This document shows, piece after piece, positions 1 to 8,164 of a stretch of 36,121 nucleotides of DNA; positions within the stretch are counted from its first letter, which is position 1, and each line of letters starts with the position of its first letter. The stretch is from Dehalococcoidia bacterium (lineage in GTDB: Bacteria; Chloroflexota; Dehalococcoidia; GIF9; AB-539-J10). The notes under the pieces were generated by a model. That model had not been told where the DNA came from and made no database searches. It worked only from the letters and a program-made list of their open reading frames with translations. The stretch covers positions 1 through 36,121 of the forward strand of contig PWRA01000126.1 of the NCBI GenBank assembly GCA_003556385.1, read 5' to 3'. A program made the position numbers and the translations under genes.

Positions 1-1
1 A

Positions 2-121
2 AGACTCCCTCCGTCCAAGGTGGAGAAGAACGTCCTGGCCTTCAGGGAAGCCCTGCAAGCAGCCGAGGGGTTAAGGGATAGCCTCGCAGCTGTGGAGACC
101 AAGGACGAGTTCGAGATCTAG
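2..121 (+). CDS. C-terminal fragment of a CDS entering from upstream, possibly 2-oxoacid:ferredoxin oxidoreductase gamma-type subunit (partial)
   Basis: Open frame from window edge: RLPPSKVEKNVLAFREALQAAEGLRDSLAAVETKDEFEI*, directly upstream of an acyl-CoA synthetase. Confidence 0.45.
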   Translation, partial: RLPPSKVEKNVLAFREALQAAEGLRDSLAAVETKDEFEI

Positions 122-376
122 GTTCGGCTGACAGATACCGACAGCATCGCTACCCCGGGATAGACACCACAGACGACAAAGAGCTATTCGGCACGTCCGC
201 CTGGCCCGGCTGCCGGCGCTTCCAACGACCTCTCGTGGCCGGCGTTGACAAACCCGCCGGGACGAATTACCATACAGCCCGGGAGTTATTTCCTGCGGGG
301 CGCGACCACAGAGATATGTCAGTTCCTTGACACGTGCCCGACAACTCTCAGTTCTCATTACACCCGGAGGCCTACA

Positions 377-1834
377 TTGAAAGCCGAACAGATACGACAA
401 CTCGACCACGTCTTCTACCCCAGTACCGTAGCCGTCATAGGAGCTTCCGACGATGACGGCTTCTCCCAGGCCTTGCTGAGCACCAAGCTGAGCGACAGCG
501 TATTCCTGGTGAACCCCAGGCGCAGCGAGCTTCACGGCAGGCGCTGCTACACCACAATCCTCGATATCGAAGAGGAGATCGACTATGTCGTCATCGCAGT
601 GCCGGCTCTGAACGTGCCCGGTGTGCTGGCCGAGTGTATCGCCAAGGGTGTCAAGACGGCCCACGTCTTCTCCGCCGGTTTCAGTGAGACCGGACTGGAG
701 GACAGAAAGGCTCTCGAGGACGAGGTCAAGGAGACGGCCAGGGGCAGAATCGACCTGATCGGTCCCAACTGCATGGGAATACAATGCCCTGGATCCGGCC
801 TGGCCTTCATCCCCGATGCCTCAAGCGAAGAAGGACCCGTGGGGGTGATCTCGCAAAGCGGCACCTTTGCGGAGCAATTCCTCTCCACCGGCAAGCTAAG
901 GAACATACGATTCAGCAAGGTTGTCAGCTATGGCAATGCCGTAGACCTCGACTGTCCCGACTTCCTGGAATACCTGGCGCATGACTCCAGGACCGGGGTC
1001 ATAGCTCTCTATATGGAGGGAACGAGGAACGGCGAGCGACTCAAGGCGGCGATGAGCGAGGCATCCCGCCTGAAGCCGGTAGTAGCCCTCAAGGGAGGGA
1101 TCACCGAGCACGGCCGGAGGGCAGCCTCTTCTCACACGGGCTCACTGGCGGGCGCGCCCGAGATCTGGAGTTCGCTCTTCCGACAGACTGGGGTCGTACA
1201 GGTGGAAAGCTTCGACGAGCTGCGGGATGCCGCGCTGGCCCTGTCCTGCGCGCCGCTCCCAGAAGGCGATGGCGCCGCCATCATCACCAACTCCGGCGGT
1301 TTCAGCGTGCTCGAGACCGACCTGTGCGTCAAAGCAGGACTGGAGGTCCCTCAGTTCACAGAGGCGACGAAGGCCGAGTTGAGCAAGATGATCCCCCTGG
1401 CTGGCACAAGCATAAGCAATCCCCTGGACGCCTGGCCGATATACTACAACCTGCCGGGAACGCCGGGAACGCTCGCCGATGCTATCGGTGTCCTGGCCCA
1501 CGACGCGAACATCCACTCGATAGTGCTCCACTTCGACGAGGTCAGCTACCTGCGCCGCGTCCTGGGAGAGGCAGTCGAAGGTCTCCTGAGGGAACTGATC
1601 AAGGTCATGGTGCAGGGGTGCAAGTACGCACGCGATGAAGTCGGCAAGACTGTAATGGTCTGCGTCGCACTCGATGCCTATTCAGAAGACGAAGAAGACC
1701 GAAGATATCACCTGATGGCTAAGAAGGCGTTCGAAGACGAGGGTTTCCCTGTCTATCCCGCTCTCAACGATGCGATCAAGGCCGTGTTCAACCTGTACAG
1801 GTACAGTATCGCACGCCGAACGCGGCTGGTTTGA
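377..1834 (+). CDS. Acyl-CoA synthetase (ADP/NDP-forming), CoA-binding domain protein
   Basis: LDHVFYPSTVAVIGASDDDG CoA-binding motif, IGPNCMGI, GVISQSGTFAEQ. TTG start at 377 preceded by GGAGG (366-370); the ORF track extends to 245. Confidence 0.85.
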   Translation: MKAEQIRQLDHVFYPSTVAVIGASDDDGFSQALLSTKLSDSVFLVNPRRSELHGRRCYTTILDIEEEIDYVVIAVPALNVPGVLAECIAKGVKTAHVFSAGFSETGLEDRKALEDEVKETARGRIDLIGPNCMGIQCPGSGLAFIPDASSEEGPVGVISQSGTFAEQFLSTGKLRNIRFSKVVSYGNAVDLDCPDFLEYLAHDSRTGVIALYMEGTRNGERLKAAMSEASRLKPVVALKGGITEHGRRAASSHTGSLAGAPEIWSSLFRQTGVVQVESFDELRDAALALSCAPLPEGDGAAIITNSGGFSVLETDLCVKAGLEVPQFTEATKAELSKMIPLAGTSISNPLDAWPIYYNLPGTPGTLADAIGVLAHDANIHSIVLHFDEVSYLRRVLGEAVEGLLRELIKVMVQGCKYARDEVGKTVMVCVALDAYSEDEEDRRYHLMAKKAFEDEGFPVYPALNDAIKAVFNLYRYSIARRTRLV

Positions 1835-1885
1835 CATCAGGTAGCTGGGGGTGCTAGACTTTCCCGTTCCGTACGGAGGTGGCAG

Positions 1886-2221
1886 ATTTACGCGATCATT
1901 GAAGTAGGTGGCAAGCAGTACAAGGTAGCGCCCGAGCAAACGATCGAAGTCGAGCGCATGGATGTCCGTGAAGGGGACACGGTTGCGCTGGACAAGGTGT
2001 TGTTCATCGGCGGAGACGACCGCAGGCAGGTCGGCAATCCGACCATCGAGGGAGCACGGGTGAAGGCAACCTGTCTGGGCGAGGCAAAGGGGGACAAGGT
2101 TATCGTCTTCAAGTACAAACCCAAGACGCGCTACCGCAGCAAGAGGGGACATCGTCAGATGCATACGAGAATAGTGATTAACGAGATCATCAAGGGCAAG
2201 GAGAGCAAGCATGGCGCATAA
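1886..2221 (+). CDS. rplU: 50S ribosomal protein L21 (start extended upstream to a probable ATT codon)
   Basis: (M)[42 protein letters not shown]...[15 protein letters not shown]; followed by rpmA. The ORF-track start at 1958 removes the conserved N-terminus. Confidence 0.93.
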   Translation: MYAIIEVGGKQYKVAPEQTIEVERMDVREGDTVALDKVLFIGGDDRRQVGNPTIEGARVKATCLGEAKGDKVIVFKYKPKTRYRSKRGHRQMHTRIVINEIIKGKESKHGA

Positions 2222-2462
2222 GAAAGGCGGCGGCAGCACAAGATGCGGCAGGGATAGCCAGTCCAAGCGATTGGGCGTAAAGAGATACGGAGGAGAGCAG
2301 GTACGCGCGGGCACGATCCTGGTCCGCCAGCGCGGCACGCGCATACTGCCGGGAACCAACGTCGGCCTCGGCAGGGACTTCACCCTGTTCGCCCTGATAG
2401 ACGGCCACGTGACATATGAGCCGGCAAACAGATACAAGAAGAAGGTCAGCATATACGAATGA
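2211..2462 (+). CDS. rpmA: 50S ribosomal protein L27
   Basis: [52 protein letters not shown]. Confidence 0.97.
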   Translation: MAHKKGGGSTRCGRDSQSKRLGVKRYGGEQVRAGTILVRQRGTRILPGTNVGLGRDFTLFALIDGHVTYEPANRYKKKVSIYE

Positions 2463-2662
2463 AAGACAAGATTCATCCCAAGTACAATGAGGATGCCAAA
2501 GTAACCTGCCTCTGCGGCAATAGCTTCGTCACCGGTTCGGTCAGACCTCAGATCAGAATAGAGGTGTGCAGCAAGTGCCACCCCTTCTATACAGGTGAGC
2601 AGAGGATAGTCGACTCCATGGGGCGGGTCGAGCGCTTCAAGCAGAAGTATAAGATGAAATGA
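2459..2662 (+). CDS. rpmE: 50S ribosomal protein L31, Cys-containing (zinc-binding) form
   Basis: [28 protein letters not shown]...[30 protein letters not shown] overlap with rpmA. Confidence 0.96.
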   Translation: MKDKIHPKYNEDAKVTCLCGNSFVTGSVRPQIRIEVCSKCHPFYTGEQRIVDSMGRVERFKQKYKMK

Positions 2663-2847
2663 AGCCGACTGCCCGACCTCGGGCAGTATCCGAAGTTGCG
2701 CCTGCATAGATCAACTCATGCCCAATGACCATCCCCCGCGAGCTACCTTTGCCTTTTCTGCGCTTTCTGTCATAATTGGCGTACGGGGAAGCATGTTCCA
2801 GATTCAGACAGGATCGGTCACTTCACAACAGGAGCATTGAGGCGCTG

Positions 2848-3795
2848 ATGTCGAAACCTTTCCACTACGGCGGGCAGGCAGTCATCGAGGGCGTGATGAT
2901 GCGCGGCAGGGACAGGGTGGCTATATCTGTACGTCAGCCGGACGGCAAACTGAGTATCATTACCCAGCCTCTGGCCGGCGTATCCAGAGGGCGCCTCAGG
3001 GAAACGCCTGTGGCAAGGGGACTCATAACGCTGGGCGAAACCCTGATCCTGGGCACGCGGGCACTGCTGCACTCCGCCCAGATCGCAGCAGCCGAGGAGG
3101 GGGAGAAGATATCGCCCTTTGTGCTGGGAGGCACCGTAGCCGTAAGCCTGGGTTTTGCCGTGGCGCTCTTCTTTGTGGTTCCTCTTGTCGCCACCCGCTA
3201 CCTCATCGAACCTTACATCAACTCCTCCTTGCTGAGCGTAGTCCTTGAGGGATTCATCCGTATCGGGATTTTCATCGCCTACCTAAGGTTGATAGCATTC
3301 ATGCCGGACATCCGGCGGGTGTTTGCCTATCACGGAGCCGAGCACAAGACCGTGAATGCCTACGAAGCAGGCATGCCACTGGAGGTGGAATCGGTCAGGA
3401 ACTACCCCACCGCGCACGTCCGCTGCGGCACCTCCTTCCTGGTTATCGTGCTAGTAATAGCCATCTTCCTCTTCGCGCTTATGGATGTCTTGCTGGGCCG
3501 GCCACCCCTCTGGCTGCGCACGTTGTCCCGCATAGCCCTCATCCCGGTCATCGGTGCCGTCAGCTATGAGATCATGAAGTTCGGAGCCGTCCACGCCAAG
3601 AACACCGCAGTCCGCATCCTGCTTGCTCCGGGCCTGCTGCTACAGTCGATGACCACGAGGGAACCCGATGACAGCCAGATCGAGGCGGCCATATCGGCGC
3701 TGAACGGCGTCATCGATGTCGAGGAAGCAGCCGATCCCCACACCGACACACCACCGGCGGACGACGAGGAACTGGCGCCTCTAGCACCATCCTGA
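2848..3795 (+). CDS. DUF1385 (YqhQ-like) membrane protein
   Basis: MSKPFHYGGQAVIEGVMMRGRDRVAISVR; FAYHGAEHKTVNAYEAG; RCGTSFL; commonly next to rpmE in Gram-positive and Chloroflexota genomes. Confidence 0.9.
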   Translation: MSKPFHYGGQAVIEGVMMRGRDRVAISVRQPDGKLSIITQPLAGVSRGRLRETPVARGLITLGETLILGTRALLHSAQIAAAEEGEKISPFVLGGTVAVSLGFAVALFFVVPLVATRYLIEPYINSSLLSVVLEGFIRIGIFIAYLRLIAFMPDIRRVFAYHGAEHKTVNAYEAGMPLEVESVRNYPTAHVRCGTSFLVIVLVIAIFLFALMDVLLGRPPLWLRTLSRIALIPVIGAVSYEIMKFGAVHAKNTAVRILLAPGLLLQSMTTREPDDSQIEAAISALNGVIDVEEAADPHTDTPPADDEELAPLAPS

Positions 3796-3919
3796 AAGCC
3801 GGCACATGGGCGGCCGGTCTGTAGCATAGACATGCGCCCTTGAAGACATCCGGGCGGTGCGTGTTATAGTATGACGCTGCACTGAGCAGGTCTCAGCTGC
3901 AAGAGAAAGGAAGAGGCTT

Positions 3920-4594
3920 ATGGATGTCATCGAAGCTGTCCAGCAGCGCACGAGTATCAGGGGTTTCAGACCCGACCCCGTCCCCAGGGAGGTCATGGAG
4001 CGGATACTGGAGCTGGCCACCCGTGCCCCTTCGGCCATGAACACTCAACCGTGGGAGTTCATTGTGATCACCGGCGATGTCCTCAAGAAGATCAGACGGG
4101 ATAACGTTGAGCGCATCAGATCAGGAGCATCGCCCAATCCGCAGCACGTGGTCGTGGACTGGCCCCGGGAGAGCATCTATCGCCAGCGCCAGGTAGACCT
4201 GGCAAAGCAGCTTTTCCAGGCGATGGGCATAGAGAGAGAGGACAAAGAGAAGAGGGCCCAGTGGATGGAGCGGGGATTTCGCTACTTCGATGCGCCGGCG
4301 GCGATCATCATCTGTACCGACCGCGCCCTGAGCGAGAGCGGGCCGCTTCTCGACATCGGCGCCGCTATACAGACTATCTGCCTCGCCGCGCTCCCGTTCG
4401 GGCTCGGCACCTGCATCGAAGACCAGGGGGTCATGTACCCCGACGTCCTGAGACAGTACGCCGACATACCCGACTCGAAGCGCATTATCATGGCCGTCGC
4501 CATAGGCTATCCCGACCCCGGGTTTCCCGCCAACAGGGTCAGGGCTGACAGAGCACCCGTGGAAAGTGTCACTACCTGGCTCGGCTTCGAATGA
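3920..4594 (+). CDS. Nitroreductase family protein
   Basis: RTSIRGFRPDPVPREVMERILELATRAPSAMNTQPWEFIVITG; GTCIEDQ; IAIGYPDP. Confidence 0.92.
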   Translation: MDVIEAVQQRTSIRGFRPDPVPREVMERILELATRAPSAMNTQPWEFIVITGDVLKKIRRDNVERIRSGASPNPQHVVVDWPRESIYRQRQVDLAKQLFQAMGIEREDKEKRAQWMERGFRYFDAPAAIIICTDRALSESGPLLDIGAAIQTICLAALPFGLGTCIEDQGVMYPDVLRQYADIPDSKRIIMAVAIGYPDPGFPANRVRADRAPVESVTTWLGFE

Positions 4595-4891
4595 GACGAC
4601 CCATCGCGCCACCGGTCCGCACCTTCTGTGCGGCTCATCAACCCTTGCCCTGTCAACTGAGCGGCTCCCTCCCCCGTCGGCATATCGGCCAGCGTCAGCC
4701 TGACAGTCTCTGACCTACCCCGACAGCAAGATTCCACGCCTGGTCGGCTCGGCCGCAGGCTTTCCGGGAGTCTCTGACCACGGCTCCGCAGGAGTTCTGC
4801 CTACCCGAACCGCGCCCCGGGTTTGGAGAAACCGGCCTGTTGCTAGTACACTTATTTATCGGAGCAGACTCGATTCTTCATATGGGCGGAC

Positions 4892-5455
4892 ATGGACCTA
4901 CACAGAGAAAGGGAACTGGTCACGCGAGCACGGAAGGACCCCGCTGCCTTTGCTCAGCTTTACGACCACTATTATCCCAGGATATTCGGCTATGTGCTCA
5001 GGCGGACCGCAGACGTTGAAGCCGCCCAGGATATAACTGCGGAGACCTTCTCCTGCGCCTTGGGAAAGTTCTGGCAATTTCGCTGGCGCAGCATCTCCTT
5101 TTCTTCCTGGCTCTACAAGATCGCCGGCAACGAGACCAACCGCTACTTCAGAGCAGCACAGTACCGCAAGTCGGTATCCCTGGAGGAACTACAGGCAGAA
5201 GGATATGATCCCATAGCGCCCTGCGACCTGGAGGGCGAGCTGATCGAGGCACAGGAAAGGCTGGAACGGCACAGGGAGTACCTGGAGATTCAGAAGAAGA
5301 TCGCCCGGCTGCCCGCCCAGTACCAGGAGGTCATAGCCCTCAGGTTCTTTGAGCACAAGCAACTCAAGGAAATCGCCCAGATCCTGGGCAAAAAAGAGGG
5401 AACCGTAAAGTCCCTCCTCCACCGGGCCATCGAGAGGCTCAGACAAGCCGAATAA
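4892..5455 (+). CDS. ECF-type RNA polymerase sigma factor
   Basis: Region 2 (FAQLYDHYYPRIFGYVLRRTADVEAAQDITAETF) and region 4 (LPAQYQEVIALRFFEHKQLKEIAQILGKKEGTVKSLLHRAIERLR). Confidence 0.95.
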   Translation: MDLHRERELVTRARKDPAAFAQLYDHYYPRIFGYVLRRTADVEAAQDITAETFSCALGKFWQFRWRSISFSSWLYKIAGNETNRYFRAAQYRKSVSLEELQAEGYDPIAPCDLEGELIEAQERLERHREYLEIQKKIARLPAQYQEVIALRFFEHKQLKEIAQILGKKEGTVKSLLHRAIERLRQAE

Positions 5456-5457
5456 TC

Positions 5458-5564
5458 AAAATAGGGACACGTCCATTTTCTCACCGCACGTCGTCACTCT
5501 CTCTGGATGACAGGGGATCGACCTAGAAGTGTCCCTGCCAGAAAAATGGACGTGTCCCTATTTT
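5458..5564. repeat. 107-bp element with about 23-bp near-perfect terminal inverted repeats (REP/MITE-like)
   Basis: Left AAAATAGGGACACGTCCATTTTC (5458-5480); right GAAAAATGGACGTGTCCCTATTTT (5541-5564). Confidence 0.75.
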
Positions 5565-5572
5565 CCAGAAGA

Positions 5573-5610
5573 AATGCAACCTTTTTCGAACTTGTGCATT
5601 ATATATATAG
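5573..5610 (+). promoter_or_regulatory. Putative ECF-sigma promoter, copy A
   Basis: aatgcaacctttttcgaacttgtgcattatatatatag; 36/38 identical to copy B at 7312-7349; precedes lipoprotein gene. Confidence 0.7.
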
Positions 5611-5672
5611 GGGGCCGGTGAGAATCCGTGGTAGCAGGTTTGGATGACCGAGGAATCTGGAAGGAGGCGTTA

Positions 5673-6062
5673 ATGAGAAAGGCAGGAAAAGTATTCTTAC
5701 TGGCATTGGCTTTGCTTCTTGTAAGCCTGTCAGTGGGTGGATGCATGGAGCCTTATACTCCTTCTCCGGATCTGGTGTATATCGAGATCATCCGCCCGAC
5801 GGATGTGGGGAATCCGCATCAGGCCGAAGTCACGGTAGGTGGTCCGGCGAGCCTCGTTATTGATTGGGGCTCGGTTGACCAGGATGGGAGCATCTTGTCC
5901 GCCGACGCAGGGGTCAGAGAGATGATACTGACAAAACCGGACGTACTGGTTAGCTACTCCGAGGTTTATGACCTGGGAGTCCTTCAACCCGGCGAGTACA
6001 CGTTTGAGTTCTACGCCGAGGGCGAATTCATGGCCAGCACTGACTTCAGCGTGGAAGAATAG
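5673..6062 (+). CDS. Small secreted lipoprotein
   Basis: MRKAGKVFLLALALLLVSLSVGGCMEP lipobox (VGGC); AAGGAGG upstream of ATG 5673. Confidence 0.8.
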   Translation: MRKAGKVFLLALALLLVSLSVGGCMEPYTPSPDLVYIEIIRPTDVGNPHQAEVTVGGPASLVIDWGSVDQDGSILSADAGVREMILTKPDVLVSYSEVYDLGVLQPGEYTFEFYAEGEFMASTDFSVEE

Positions 6063-6206
6063 CGGTTGCGCATTACAAGCAAGAGATGAGCGCCGGACTA
6101 ACGAAAAAAGCTTTGGAGAAACCATGCGACAGCGAGTATTTGAGGTAAGAGCAGAGACGATCACGAGAAGAAAGCCTCTGGCTTCCGTGGTCTTGAGGAG
6201 GATGAC

Positions 6207-7271
6207 ATGAAGAAGAAGGTCTTACTTACCACCGTAATCCTGAGCTTGTCGGCACTGGCATTTGTCATCATAGGATTCGGAGGGGGAGGCGTGAGGCTTG
6301 AGACAGCCGATATCGAGTTCAGCAGGGCCGGGGTGGCACAGTTTCAGCAGGACAGTCTCGCTGGAGGAGCACGCAGAGACACGTGCGGCACGGCGGGCCT
6401 GCCGCCCGGGGCCCTGCTCATGGACCTCTCCCTTCGATACAGCCTCAAGGGAATCGTCGACCCTGACCTGGGAGCAATTCTAGAGAGCATTGGACCCATT
6501 TCAGTGGAGGCCACCATCCCCTCACTGGGCGACGAACCAGTCTTCCAGATCACTTTAGAGTCGCTCTCTGGAAGCTGGCGGTCGGTAACAGGCCAGACTG
6601 CCCGGATGGACCTTTCGGCCAGTATTCACAACCGGAATCCCTACCAGTTCGCGCTGCACACTATAGAGTACAGGGTTGACGTTGGCGGCGTGCCCCTGGC
6701 CCGGGGAACATCCGATAGGACTCACACCTTTCGGCCGGATTCCAGGCATGGAGTCAGCACAGAAGCCGTGGTCGACACGGTCTCGGCAGACGACTTATCC
6801 CGGGCTTACGTACGGCAATTCCTGAGATCCACCTTCAGCATCGACATCGCAGTGGCCCTGGAGCTGCCCGAAGAAATAGCAGACGACCTACATCAAGAGA
6901 TGCTAACTGTGCTGATCAGGGAAGGGAGCGAGGATTCCGCGGTTGAGGTCATCGCCCGCACCCAAGCAGACGGCCGCGAGAATGACAACCTCGGGCACGA
7001 CCAGTGGGCATACTCTGATGTCTACCGCACAGGGACTCCGAACCTTGACCTCGTGAGGGAGTTTCACGAGGAGTTCCACGTCTGCGATCTTGACTATGCG
7101 TCCGGCGACGAACGTCTCATTGTTTTTGCCGGCGTCAGAATCGACGGCTACTATTGGCTGATGATAAGGGAGGAGAACTGGGACGTTATATATGAGACGG
7201 TCGAACAGCTACAAGAAGCTATGGGTGAGGATTTCCCGGTTGCGATAAGCGTGGGTAGCCTCGAACGGTGA
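6207..7271 (+). CDS. Membrane-anchored protein with LEA14/WHy-like domain
   Basis: N-terminal TM segment; SASIHNRNPYQFALHTIEYRVDVGGVPLARG resembles LEA type 2/WHy NPY region. Confidence 0.6.
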   Translation: MKKKVLLTTVILSLSALAFVIIGFGGGGVRLETADIEFSRAGVAQFQQDSLAGGARRDTCGTAGLPPGALLMDLSLRYSLKGIVDPDLGAILESIGPISVEATIPSLGDEPVFQITLESLSGSWRSVTGQTARMDLSASIHNRNPYQFALHTIEYRVDVGGVPLARGTSDRTHTFRPDSRHGVSTEAVVDTVSADDLSRAYVRQFLRSTFSIDIAVALELPEEIADDLHQEMLTVLIREGSEDSAVEVIARTQADGRENDNLGHDQWAYSDVYRTGTPNLDLVREFHEEFHVCDLDYASGDERLIVFAGVRIDGYYWLMIREENWDVIYETVEQLQEAMGEDFPVAISVGSLER

Positions 7272-7311
7272 CACTGCCAGCGCGGCACCCAGGCATTGAG
7301 GAAGACGGAAT

Positions 7312-7349
7312 AATGCAACCTTTTTCGACCTTGTGCATTATATCTATAG
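7312..7349 (+). promoter_or_regulatory. Putative ECF-sigma promoter, copy B
   Basis: aatgcaacctttttcgaccttgtgcattatatctatag; 36/38 identical to copy A. Confidence 0.7.
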
Positions 7350-7364
7350 AGGGAGATTGAAGAG

Positions 7365-8099
7365 ATGGAGCAAGAAGACCTGATCAAGAAACTGGAAAAC
7401 CTGGAGACTCCGGAGATTGAGCTTCGGGGCCATCGACAGGCATTGAAAGCAGCCCTGCTCAACTCCGGGCGCTTTCGTGAGAGGCCCGGCATCGGCTGGG
7501 TCAGGATAGTGGCGCCCGTGGCCGCCGCAGTCGTGCTGATCGTGGTGGTCGGGTTCCTTCACCTGGTGCAGCCCGGGCTGCATATGGCGCAGGCGAGGGA
7601 AATCGCGCGAAACGACCCCCACGTGCAGGCGCTGATGGAGGAACACAACCTTCATATTGCCGACGTCAAGTTACAGGACGGCGAGGCATTCGTAGTGCTT
7701 ACCCGTTGCCATCTCGCGCTCTATGGTGGGACTTCTGAGGGGATTCCTGAAGGACTTCCCAAGAGGATCATCCCTGATGCGCTTGAACCTACTTGTGCCC
7801 CGGGTAGACCCATTGAGGTGCTGTTCCGGGTTATCACCTCAGGGCTCTTCACCACTACTGATGACGCAGCATTCCCGCCTCCCCCATCTGCTCCCGATGA
7901 AACCGACCTGTCTCCCATGGACGAACTGCTTCGCGGGTACGTCCTCCAGGTCGATCTCCGCCAGAAGACGGTAAGCGGGATCGGGGAGGTAGAGAGGGTG
8001 GCACCCCTCGCGCAGATAAACCTGGAGGCCATAGAATTCGTGGGGCCGGATCAGGCCGGGGACACCGCTCCCCACGATTCCAGCGAGGACCAGGAATAG
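7365..8099 (+). CDS. Single-pass membrane protein, putative anti-sigma factor of the ECF module
   Basis: Cytoplasmic N-terminus MEQEDLIKKLENLETPEIELRGHRQALKAALLNSGRF, TM IVAPVAAAVVLIVVVGFLHLV, then extracytoplasmic domain; position downstream of ECF sigma. Confidence 0.6.
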   Translation: MEQEDLIKKLENLETPEIELRGHRQALKAALLNSGRFRERPGIGWVRIVAPVAAAVVLIVVVGFLHLVQPGLHMAQAREIARNDPHVQALMEEHNLHIADVKLQDGEAFVVLTRCHLALYGGTSEGIPEGLPKRIIPDALEPTCAPGRPIEVLFRVITSGLFTTTDDAAFPPPPSAPDETDLSPMDELLRGYVLQVDLRQKTVSGIGEVERVAPLAQINLEAIEFVGPDQAGDTAPHDSSEDQE

Positions 8100-8164
8100 G
8101 AGGGCGGTGCCTTTTCGAGGCTAACAGGACCGGAAATGCATAAGTCTAAAGGAGGAACAAGAAG

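Noticed and set aside
1682-2707. 341-aa minus-strand ORF opposite rplU-rpmA-rpmE
   Set aside because: It is the antisense shadow of three well-recognised ribosomal protein genes in GC-rich DNA; no family motif.
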